IMG/VR virus record: IMGVR_UViG_3300032073_005982
Coordinates: 1 to 40,728 of that record
Strand: one strand, 5' to 3'
DNA: 40,728 nucleotides
Origin: a virus
Shown: one piece after another, positions 27,201-33,623 of the stretch
Layout of the letters: the number at the start of each line of letters is the position of its first letter
How positions within the stretch are numbered: position 1 is the stretch's first letter
Position numbers and translations under genes: made by a program
Notes under the pieces: model-generated
What the model saw: only the letters and a program-made list of their open reading frames with translations
What the model was told of the DNA's origin: nothing
Databases searched by the model: none

Positions 27201-29021
27201 GTAATTATGCCCAAATGGGAATGTCCAGTATTAGATTTCCCGACAACAGATGGTGGTTATAACTATAGCGCCTCAGTTAACGTCGGGGAGCATGATCCTA
27301 AGGTTAGGGGAATGTGGCACCAGTACGGCACGATGCCATCTTCTTCTGTTGAGGGTGTGTTTATGTATATTTCAGATGTTTCGGTTGAGTCAACTGAATT
27401 AAGACTCTTAGGAAACCCAACTGGTTCTGCTGCACAAAGAAGCGGTGAATCAACAGGAACTGTTCTTTCGGGCACAGCAAAAGTAGAGGTGGTTAGAAAA
27501 GTTCCAAAATTTGTGATAGATTCCGGTCGAGAGGTTGACTCTTTGGCAAGATTGGTAGGGTTCAAAGAAGACAGTATTCAGGCACCGGGAACTTTCCAGC
27601 CAGAAAAGGCCAAGCGCCTTGGACAATTGGCTGAGAGTGGTGAAAAAACAATTTCTGAAGCTGTGTTAGCAATGCCATATTACTTAGAGCCAACCACTCA
27701 AGAGATGAAAGTAATGACCTTGAAGGGTAACATGGATGCTTTGGGTCCAAAAGTTAAAGAGTTTAGAAAAAACTTTACAAAATATTCCTTGCCTCCGTCG
27801 CTCAAGAAACAGTTAACGTCCTTATTGCCGCCAAACTATCCAAAGGTTTCCAAGTTCATCAATCCCTTTGGGGGAGATGATTATGATTCGATCATACCAA
27901 CTGAAGAAGATGTGAGTATACCAATTGTATATTTACTAGAGCATACAGTGGGACTTTCCAGGCAAGACTTGGCAGATATTTGGCAAGGTATAATGCCAGA
28001 TATAGCAGCTACAATGAAAACTAGTGTATCATCTATTGATCATTATATGCCAGGAGATAGAGCTTCTGGTACAGGCAATAAAACAGTCTTCCCAGAAATT
28101 TTACTTAAAGAGCTTGAGCTTGGAATTCCAAGAAACGGACACCCAAGAGTTGATTTGATAGACGTTGCACCACTTGGTTCTCGTGATGGTTTTATTCCAG
28201 AAATAAAATGGATGATATTCAAGGTCAAGGAACGAGGCGTAGATCGATTCTCGACCTTCATATCCGAGGAACTAAACGGCGGCCCCGGATCATTTTCGTA
28301 TGATAATGTCTTTGGTGTTATAGCAGAAAATTTACCACAAGAACAAAAAGATTTCTTGAAAAGAAAGAAGACAGAATATACTAAAGGTCTCTTCGTAAGT
28401 GATGACCTTGGTGTCGCTGGCAATACCTATAACTGGCCTTATGATTATTGTTCGCTTGTTGAAATGGGTAAGCTATCTGTTAACGTTGGATTTAGACCGG
28501 AACTTGAAAGAGAGACAGAAGACATTTCAGAAGATCAAGAGACAAACGCCAGAAGTCGAGGCGAGAGAAACAAGAAAGTCTTAGATAATAAAAACCTAGA
28601 ACAAAGAAGGCTTTCTTCTCCTCCAAGAATATTACCGGCAACACCTCTAACTCCGCCAGCCGGTGCGACTATAATGTCACCTCCACCAGGAGCAGAGGCT
28701 TTACCCCAAATGCCAAACACACCATTGCCTGGGGATATGACACCGCCACCTGAAGGTATGACGCCTCCACCACTTGGTCAACCACAAGAAATAGATCCTT
28801 TTGCTGGAGAAGCACCAGCATCCCCAGAACAGTTTGACCCCGGCAAAATTCCTGCTGGTGAAATCCCAGAACAGTTCAGAGATATGACACCGGCCCAGAT
28901 GGAACGCCGTCGAGCAGAAGAGATGTCTAAAGCACAAGAACAACGCCAGCCTCCACCTAGTTTTAGACCACCAAGAGGCGGTGGTAACGGTGGCGGCGGA
29001 TCAGGCGGCGGAGGCTACTAA
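18222..29021 (+). CDS. Giant virion protein with LamG-like domain
   Basis: The 3599-residue protein begins with a helical region, then a concanavalin-like LamG domain at about residues 130-420 (DFYINGVCHE, LSGSIDEFRFWKTAR, LGVYYKFNEG, LDYSG). Residues about 560-640 include IRNLVRCFGIDEEIIKVNVY. Residues about 1045-1140 form a helical block with LNNLIGDPVNRYRQNYKSME and YLDYYKWLDSSLGQMLEQM. An immunoglobulin-like or beta module at about 2720-2856 looks inserted. The last 135 residues are Pro-rich, ending in a Gly run. LamG domains bind glycans, so receptor contact is plausible. Its place after gp6 is where T4 has gp7-gp10, but no clear homology to those is visible. The frame is open without interruption for 10.8 kb, and the gene ends overlapping the next start (TAATG). 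Confidence 0.75.
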   Translation: MSIKKLFQNNKQANSVGKYLKSSAIGALSGGMESAQHLSESLKRQKQFTAPLDYGNPDEFAKYGSAEKYYENSFNYILQNYPYDGSAFEKEKFYNDLNPLEKYIFNERYPKSTGFVNIGTNYGTAVSHSSHYFSSPKAEYIQVKGGPHSGTVFSSNFRQNNLEFGGPSGSTVEFFLSKSAVPGGSAVVTTQSPRQVIFDLWNGVSTGSVDDDETNGCYGNLRIELSKSLEDRFLVTMLSGTKGYVTQSIPTTGGVGNYITGSGFNHFAFVFNTSESSPTIDFYINGVCHEPGIAPTGHQAGQISLVTGSLIGNIGALRVAPSGVSDTNSMEGRGKLSGSIDEFRFWKTARSGEGIGRNWFTHVNGGTDIEDANVGLGVYYKFNEGVFGTSSVDNVVLDYSGRLSNGAWSNYAVGARDTGSAITQQSLTQSIPYRTETEDPIIIPSASALTVRRDDLKQIGEQHDRTNTSYILNTFPDWIVEQDAEFGSELKNSTQIISTYFDTLYSQVSYLTKIKSMDYISGSATGSIFEFPHNDRLMEELGVEAPEIFENASILSQFLKRDEDINFQHDLTSIKNTIYKNIYNNLNHILKSKGNEKAIRNLVRCFGIDEEIIKVNVYSDNSTYKLDNNYRADTSNKKYADFTGLFKRDSSDATIYQYPNPDLPEAYGVVSGSSGSLSLIEFGFTAECEFVFPNKKEQDTLSHFPVQVVTSSLFGWHTPRGEHKLLSSSTDTSWHYPNADSGLQVVAVKSASQMAEVISPDYKVKDVLFKVLDRHNNEIIVSPVFRNVYENQKWNIALSVHPKRFPFAQNSGANANVHDGYDIDFYAVNYDSGIRQESYYKTGSLTYKSGSDIVSAAKRYYVGAHRTNFTGTVLTSSDVRASSLRYWTDVLPTGAVDMHARSAESYGTLNPTRQAYTFQSKNPGVYVPQVDTLALHWDFADVTGSDASGRFNVNDFSSGSLDSGSGGDLFHESPQHINSRQHTGRGDFFPASDKPIRKELVYTDRLELPEYAISSDMVQIKNIDDQAYAPMLRPEKLFYAVEKSMYRSISERMLHLFASVEELNNLIGDPVNRYRQNYKSMEKLRQIFFSKVGNIPDLQKYLDYYKWLDSSLGQMLEQMFPASAKVAPGVRNIIESHLLERSKFNYTFMGNRKKSTRQSLAGGDEVQVIANAQDPGELLVESDEEPPPQRTPYAAKPVKPPKNVSQTKNLKIESAQGENVSIGYAQSHAPLPSSPPLENENRWWWMTRAERDNITIVQSDAGVMKSRNAIFKQAKSFYAPNRLVTIGAFLPKENQPTNQGIGNVKESKTEVAVAKVKFGGLQLDQDVKDVFIPNLKQNRQLSASIDGDDIKGQVVLPFTPVSSTVHEGYQKQLQDAGLTNVDFSNLHVRPVAVQSPFTLAHVGGQQARSAPVGAKLNQSDNVRKESYQLEIADGAGEFDKPAAKTPKGQYKRGTGASRPVNVANIQTLTTDIAPEGGARVLGNFSKFYEVLNTSDRSVTNVDLAFSPEAYHTSSLLLQSGTMPSAFLTDVPRRTQGLTGSAEFTAPRQRAGVRTNKTIIADRFSAPGSKEDSKQLFRDRTSDQFSPNNALPFRNIKVRQRYNTLLKRHTGFGGFQTSSLTTLLDRNDSTDLGAFNEGIVILPAVHGDPLSIHTASLVAVHKTQRNTILRAELASYNLNSPLVPIMTTGSVRDNAFVTRPIPAGDRYSWFMALSHSQGTPGDHPGQNVGDNFHFFILSASRYPGDITLYTSSIAHAEKYKLYPGTFAAQANGVFSNSAGGLSYIWERNGAGLWAPWTQTRYGQFTTKGMFNSKQNFYIIDAANITRKAESVEQVAGKKLMVMEKGETVKDFTKSIVEDNDNSLQVYLGSVGNTVTHRIAKRYKEPPLTSRYKPILHQIKTKRGTPALTDKKSVDVTVKYSYGNELQGFANRGLNIDLGNKQDFKLGQLKRPYEIIRDTFVDGVDPSIDGVELIKMMSYKETIYPREIYAYLSATRARNFYRNNFWRSDIATGSVAVLTARSITELSGLLHDHNIKEFNNSWERRITDEAAGAGFSSSFDYYVKMDEQFPIPIFQGNTSGNQGYIPPVKTTPYVDAEGNRNPGSGSMWPLDSFYYAEFSGALPTSSYSGTNIGNNLLFCMASTMPAGELMMPHYGIVMSGNAANSSSELGGIRFNTSSVNSPQYIYSVPTEKIRTTDLANGKAIFIAEPNAVAGPVARPAWTAGRKRKFVDGPKKNSLAPARFPWYNNYENWQKELRNLGKDYTIIPEYRISELMPTYKELGSFGTVLSGALSVTGATNNTGTNSPFNSADREFLPRYATSDAAEYLKTFMKKGSKDAEFNKDPRHLEIKSEALLKLLPYEGFYPVLRTLELARLFSQSYGPAIEYSGEGYTPGAPNFKDITSTTPGENDDKNPRSFRTISRPFFAPGIVYNSIKAGVAVQYPILRKGMSAFTSASIQDPLAGQLSSSVFFSLATGDLQMSGASETAITLPGGRRRRKEGTAENFDFFKLDVAVEGDQLKDGSRGAPHRMFYSDVIPFEGIFKPMEHISSEKRGVVLADSNPVLYQEITGSVPTTGALVTSQFEGEAGMEERVHFVKFDDDLYRLGMSNFMANVPRFFLKKQNDGGFMSKFVAEIPSRATADNPAGAAAANQNEARTVAVSKDKAYIMEIGMKQTDRHMMYSNPAAFGPPTATGSFDWNEMLAAGPGATTPATVTYGAQATASLEINTFDENILDGKFIGITGSTNDGTTTAVTFEFDKNVAPGSPAKTDATNYTIGCQSVSDAPAVGTAILNAFNLASTNGDFKTVSSVNGSTGTVTVKQLLRTAKFNGLEIVGSSVNPDQAGAGVTVEGPFAGGQLAPLFTVATTQQSGGVPQGKDWPHHRAEFAPYTPSYYYGPSVVRITYVPKKSGEVTLREILSGEELFVEYNNENGYYYDFDSGSYVGANDQVFSLDGVPAYGFNRAWQNRQDLDSSVVIDNVYPTDAADVSPRDQNKWVIMPKWECPVLDFPTTDGGYNYSASVNVGEHDPKVRGMWHQYGTMPSSSVEGVFMYISDVSVESTELRLLGNPTGSAAQRSGESTGTVLSGTAKVEVVRKVPKFVIDSGREVDSLARLVGFKEDSIQAPGTFQPEKAKRLGQLAESGEKTISEAVLAMPYYLEPTTQEMKVMTLKGNMDALGPKVKEFRKNFTKYSLPPSLKKQLTSLLPPNYPKVSKFINPFGGDDYDSIIPTEEDVSIPIVYLLEHTVGLSRQDLADIWQGIMPDIAATMKTSVSSIDHYMPGDRASGTGNKTVFPEILLKELELGIPRNGHPRVDLIDVAPLGSRDGFIPEIKWMIFKVKERGVDRFSTFISEELNGGPGSFSYDNVFGVIAENLPQEQKDFLKRKKTEYTKGLFVSDDLGVAGNTYNWPYDYCSLVEMGKLSVNVGFRPELERETEDISEDQETNARSRGERNKKVLDNKNLEQRRLSSPPRILPATPLTPPAGATIMSPPPGAEALPQMPNTPLPGDMTPPPEGMTPPPLGQPQEIDPFAGEAPASPEQFDPGKIPAGEIPEQFRDMTPAQMERRRAEEMSKAQEQRQPPPSFRPPRGGGNGGGGSGGGGY

Positions 29022-30031
29022 TGTCTAAATTTCTAGATCGAAAAGAACAAGTTATAGAGATTGAACTTACCAAATATGGTAGAAGGTCTTTCGCTATGGG
29101 TAAATTTGTGCCAAAATATTATTCTTTTCATGATGACGACATTTTGTATGACAGTGATTATATTCCAAGTGGAAGTATTCAAAAGTCTAATCCGAAAAAT
29201 CAAGAAGAAGAGCAAAACGATATTGTTGATAGAATCGAAACAACTCCAAGAGTTTCGATTATTAGCGATGGTGGCTGGGAAAAGAATCATAGATTTTTCA
29301 CCGCTACGGGAGAAATAAGCACCGAAACAACCAATGTTGGTTCTTTAACTCCAGGGCAAATTTCTCCGGCCAATGCTAAATTTCTTAGACCAATAGGCAC
29401 TAGTAGTCCTCTTAATGACTTTGCTCCTGCCTGGGAAATAAAGGCAGTTGCTGGTAGTGAAACTTTGACATTATCGGGCACCGAACAGTTCCCATATAAG
29501 ATCGGAGCATCTGGTTCTGAGGTGATTGTGCCATATTTTTCATCTAGTTTGCCTTTGGAGTATGAGGTACAACCAATAACTATAAACGTGGATGGTAACG
29601 ATGTTGTTATTGAGGATGGAGGCAGAGAAGTTACAGAGAATCTTTTTGAGATAACTAAAGAGGGTCGTTTGCTTTTAGATGTCCAAGAGCTTAATACTGT
29701 GCTGAACTCAGCAGGTAATTTCGATATAGAGGTGTTTAGAGCACCAATAATACAAGGAGTAGAGTACCAGCTTGGAAGACTTGATTTCATAAATGAAAAT
29801 TTTATGGGAGCTAGAGGCTTAAGTGTTCAACAGGACCCAGATGAATACGCTCGTGCTTTAGCAGGAGATGATGAAATAATAGGTGAAAATGTTCCTTTGT
29901 TGGACCCTAGTTATGTTGAGTACTTTTTGTCCATCAGAGTAGATGATGGTATTGAAGATATAGAGCAGATAGGTGAGACCCTATACCAAGGTGGTCCATC
30001 TGATCCAGTTGACCCTTGCGAGGATGTGTAA
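29021..30031 (+). CDS. Virion structural protein with N-terminal LTxxGR module
   Basis: The 336-residue protein starts MSKFLDRKEQVIEIELTKYG, continuing RRSFAMGKFVPKYYSFHDDD (about residues 20-40). The LT-x2-GR-x5-G-x4-K-Y/F pattern ending in DD-x3-Y is shared with the N-terminus of the protein at 37085. The rest is beta-strand-rich with an acidic C-terminus (DPVDPCEDV). It overlaps the giant LamG gene by one base, and its stop abuts the following ATG. I recall similar N-termini in structural proteins of large marine phages, but no function. Likely a small virion subunit; role unknown. Confidence 0.7.
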   Translation: MSKFLDRKEQVIEIELTKYGRRSFAMGKFVPKYYSFHDDDILYDSDYIPSGSIQKSNPKNQEEEQNDIVDRIETTPRVSIISDGGWEKNHRFFTATGEISTETTNVGSLTPGQISPANAKFLRPIGTSSPLNDFAPAWEIKAVAGSETLTLSGTEQFPYKIGASGSEVIVPYFSSSLPLEYEVQPITINVDGNDVVIEDGGREVTENLFEITKEGRLLLDVQELNTVLNSAGNFDIEVFRAPIIQGVEYQLGRLDFINENFMGARGLSVQQDPDEYARALAGDDEIIGENVPLLDPSYVEYFLSIRVDDGIEDIEQIGETLYQGGPSDPVDPCEDV

Positions 30032-33000
30032 ATGGTAAAAAATATTTCACAAAACCAGAACACTTTTTTCCCAAGCTTGGTACAAGGTCTTCAATCACAA
30101 TCTGGATTAGTTTATTTATCTTCAAATTATCCCAGTGTTTCAGTGGATGAGGCGATAGTAGCTAATGATATAAAAACAGTTGGCGAAGCTGCTGGCGAAG
30201 AAACTATAACTGTGACTGTGAACTCAACTATATCAGAGGCTATATTGGAAACGTTGGCTGATAACAAAGAGTTCAAAAGATTTTATAATACACCTAGTTA
30301 CATTAGTAATCTTAGAGTAAGAATTATAGCTTGCTTCGGAAAGCAGGGCATTGATTTAGATTTTATAACCCAAAGAACAAATGAATACCAAGCGGGGTTA
30401 ATGGCATTGTCTGGCGAGGAGAACGCTGATAATTTTTACGTTAACTTAATTAATAGTATAGGGCCATCAAATTACTCCCTACTTGCGCCAGCAGGTCCAT
30501 TTGGTTCCGATGCCATTCTCAATACTTTAAAAACGAATCTTCAAGATAAGTTATATTACGATGCTACCTCTGCAAATAACGGAATTATTTTGTGTGATAT
30601 GCCTATGGACGATGCTCTTTTAAGAGATAAAGACGGCAACGTAACCAGAAGAGAAAGAAGAAAACCAGCACAAAAAAATAACGCAGCCCTAGATTCTGAC
30701 GAATATGCAAGTTATGTTTTAGATAGCATTATGCTAAAGCCGTTTGTTTTCAGGATGGGTAAAAACGAAACATACACTAGTACCGACATGTCGAGTATCA
30801 GATTCTATGCATTTACCTATATGGATAATCAAGCTTTTCTTGAAGATAAGGGCATTTCTAAGGATTACGTCCAAGGCGAGGAAGATCGCCTTTTAGAAAC
30901 TGGAATGGGCTTTGTTAAAAGATCAGTTTTTAGAGGCACCGAATATATTTTTGTCCCTCAGGAAAAAACCTTGGTGGTTAGAAGTGACCAAATTCAGTCT
31001 GAGACCGCATCACCATCCATGGCGGCAAAATTATCAGATGAGAGAGGTTACGATAGATTAAGTATTGTTGATTTTAAAAGTCAAATAAATGTGACAACAA
31101 GCGATCTCTTGAAGTCATTAGATACAAATAATAAAATATATGAAGATATTAAATCAGAAAACTTTTTTTCTGAGTTCTGGGTCACAAGGTGTGAGAATGA
31201 TAGTGCTAGGTTTGGTTTTGTCTTTGACAAACTAGCCTTCCTGGCAAAACATAGTGAGTTTTCATTCTTGTATGCAAACCCTGCTACAGCCGCCGATCTA
31301 CTTAGTGGCGATGGTAGCTTAGCGGCAGAGGATGAAGACACTGTTAGGTGTTTAGATATAACAATGTCTAAACGGCAAATTAGAACTGAGCCTACGATAG
31401 GTGTCAACAAGTTGACCTTTGGCAGACACAAAAAATATGATGAATCGTATTACAGGCCTGAAGAAATAGTTCAGGAGCCAATTCTTATCCCGGCTATAGG
31501 AGAGTTCTTAGACCCAGCAATTTCTAAAAGAATGAGTTTTTACGAGGGTTATGATACTTACGAAGATGAGTTTAAAACTTTGACTGCTGGTATGTACCAG
31601 TATGCTGCTACTGTAAATGTATATGATCCATCTCTTTCGTACCTTAGGCGGTATGCTCGTGCTTTGTCGGCGATTTCCTTAAGAGCTATTGAGGCATATG
31701 ATTTGATTGTTAACTCACCTCCAACCGACCTAGAGAGAAAATTAGGGGTAGTCATTGATGGTGCTGGTTTATATAACGGATCAAAGAATGAAAGAATCGT
31801 TCCCCTTGGATCAATACAGTTTAATTCACAGACAATGCTAGAAAGCATAACGTCAGACATTAGAAGTTATGTAGATCTTTTTACGAAGATGACGCCGACC
31901 ACACCGCTAAGTTCAGATGCAATAATCAACATGTTGTTATCAATGGTTAAGAAAAAAGACCCTTACGGAATAAAAGAATTCTATAACATTGTTGAGAACT
32001 TCAAAAGGGGCATAGAACAAATACTAGAAACTAAAATGCCGAAAGATCCTAATTTAGAATCAACGACGGCAGTTCAAAAACTAGGGGCCAATACAACCCC
32101 AACAAAAATTAACATTCTAACTTTCAAACATTATTTTGATGATTTGTTTGAATTTGGGACAAAGTATGGAACAGGATACTTATACCTGTCCCAAGAAGTG
32201 GCTGGCAATATACCTAATCCTGGTGGATTGCCGACATTTTCAAGGGACTTCTATAACAGCAGAAGATCCGAAGAATTCAATAAATATTTTGGTTCTTATA
32301 ACCAGCCAGGGTCACCTGCCTCGTTTGCAAGCCCTGATGGAACATCATACGAACAATCAAGTTATCAATATTTCACGCCTAAAGCAATTAAAAATTTTGG
32401 AAAACAAACAATTGTCCAAACCTCATATCGATCGCAAGATGAAAACATTCTGGCTTATGACATAGACAAATACGCTGATTTGTTCACAGACCTGGTAAAC
32501 AATAGGATATACTCTCACAATAATAGCTTGCCATTTTTCTCAGCACAAGACTTTGATGTTACGCCAAGAGATCTTTTTAACAGCGCTAACAACTCTTTAT
32601 ATGCTCATGGGTGTTTGATTAGCGAGGGGATTGAGCAACAATTTAGTATTCCAAGCGTCGGAGAAAATATTAGCAAAGTCATAAAAATAGGAAAAGATGG
32701 CAGTGAAAATCCTGAAGTAGACGCACCACGAATTGTGGGAACATTTCTTGGAGGAAATGAGGATACAGATTTAGATGCTAAAGATTTTTTCAAAACAACG
32801 GAACAAGAGTTGACTCCATTTGCCACAGGTACATACGGGGCCATAGTTGATCCATCTTCTATCGATAGTGACGAATTGCCTATTTCTCCGGCTGGTCTTC
32901 CTCCGACCAAATTAACCTTTGCTATTCTTGGAGAGTTAGAACTCGATTCAAAAATAGACAGCACAACATACCTCAAAGAGACATTTAACTCTATGGTCAA

Positions 33001-33622
33001 CAATGTTAATAAATTAGGATTAGATGACAACAGTATTCAAAGTGCTGTTGAAAATAAATACTCTTCAATTCCTAATCAGTTTAAATCAATGTTTGTGATC
33101 GCCGCTTCACAGCAGGAAAAATCTTTAGCAGGATCAGGGTTTGATGCTGTCAGGCCACAACTTGAAGATGCCGACACCGCTGATTTTTCAGATTCAATAT
33201 CATACATTAATCAAAACGAAAACTTTCCTCCTTATCTTTCAACTCGTGATCCCATGAAAACCTACGCTAAATTCTTAGCGTTTTGGATGAACTATAAACA
33301 GATAGGTGTAATAGAGTATTTATCAGGATTTGATGATCTTGGCAACATACCTTTCGGAGTCAGGCTCGGCAACAGTGATCCGACATTTTCAAAAAAACCT
33401 TTAAGACCGATATGGAGAAAGTTCACCCCTGACTTTTTTAATTCCACCACGCAACAGTCTTTTCTGTGTCGAGTAAGAAACATATCAAAAAATGATATGG
33501 TCACAATTTCTGATAACATGTCTGGATCTGTATCTGATCTTAACAAGGGAATAGATATTGATTTTAAGGAAATGTTTGATCTGCCTATTTACAACAGATA
33601 CTTTATTTTGAGAGGACAGTGA
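30032..33622 (+). CDS. Large virion protein of unknown function
   Basis: The 1196-residue open frame directly follows the previous stop (TAAATG). The product is mixed alpha/beta with no catalytic motif, transmembrane segment or recognised domain. Visible stretches include FYNTPSYISNLRVRIIACFG near residue 90, a helical block near 530-570 with LRRYARALSAISLRAIEAYD, and a C-terminal block KTYAKFLAFWMNYKQIGVIE followed by FNSTTQQSFLCRVRNIS. It is most likely structural because of size, position and coupling to its neighbours. It may be a tail or baseplate peripheral protein. I do not recognise the family securely. Confidence 0.6.
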   Translation: MVKNISQNQNTFFPSLVQGLQSQSGLVYLSSNYPSVSVDEAIVANDIKTVGEAAGEETITVTVNSTISEAILETLADNKEFKRFYNTPSYISNLRVRIIACFGKQGIDLDFITQRTNEYQAGLMALSGEENADNFYVNLINSIGPSNYSLLAPAGPFGSDAILNTLKTNLQDKLYYDATSANNGIILCDMPMDDALLRDKDGNVTRRERRKPAQKNNAALDSDEYASYVLDSIMLKPFVFRMGKNETYTSTDMSSIRFYAFTYMDNQAFLEDKGISKDYVQGEEDRLLETGMGFVKRSVFRGTEYIFVPQEKTLVVRSDQIQSETASPSMAAKLSDERGYDRLSIVDFKSQINVTTSDLLKSLDTNNKIYEDIKSENFFSEFWVTRCENDSARFGFVFDKLAFLAKHSEFSFLYANPATAADLLSGDGSLAAEDEDTVRCLDITMSKRQIRTEPTIGVNKLTFGRHKKYDESYYRPEEIVQEPILIPAIGEFLDPAISKRMSFYEGYDTYEDEFKTLTAGMYQYAATVNVYDPSLSYLRRYARALSAISLRAIEAYDLIVNSPPTDLERKLGVVIDGAGLYNGSKNERIVPLGSIQFNSQTMLESITSDIRSYVDLFTKMTPTTPLSSDAIINMLLSMVKKKDPYGIKEFYNIVENFKRGIEQILETKMPKDPNLESTTAVQKLGANTTPTKINILTFKHYFDDLFEFGTKYGTGYLYLSQEVAGNIPNPGGLPTFSRDFYNSRRSEEFNKYFGSYNQPGSPASFASPDGTSYEQSSYQYFTPKAIKNFGKQTIVQTSYRSQDENILAYDIDKYADLFTDLVNNRIYSHNNSLPFFSAQDFDVTPRDLFNSANNSLYAHGCLISEGIEQQFSIPSVGENISKVIKIGKDGSENPEVDAPRIVGTFLGGNEDTDLDAKDFFKTTEQELTPFATGTYGAIVDPSSIDSDELPISPAGLPPTKLTFAILGELELDSKIDSTTYLKETFNSMVNNVNKLGLDDNSIQSAVENKYSSIPNQFKSMFVIAASQQEKSLAGSGFDAVRPQLEDADTADFSDSISYINQNENFPPYLSTRDPMKTYAKFLAFWMNYKQIGVIEYLSGFDDLGNIPFGVRLGNSDPTFSKKPLRPIWRKFTPDFFNSTTQQSFLCRVRNISKNDMVTISDNMSGSVSDLNKGIDIDFKEMFDLPIYNRYFILRGQ

Positions 33623-33623
33623 C

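Noticed and set aside
28977-29018. Gly/Ser run resembling an engineered GGGGS linker
   Set aside because: It is continuous with a natural Pro-rich tail and overlaps the next gene start by TAATG as elsewhere in the operon; no vector-like sequence is near.
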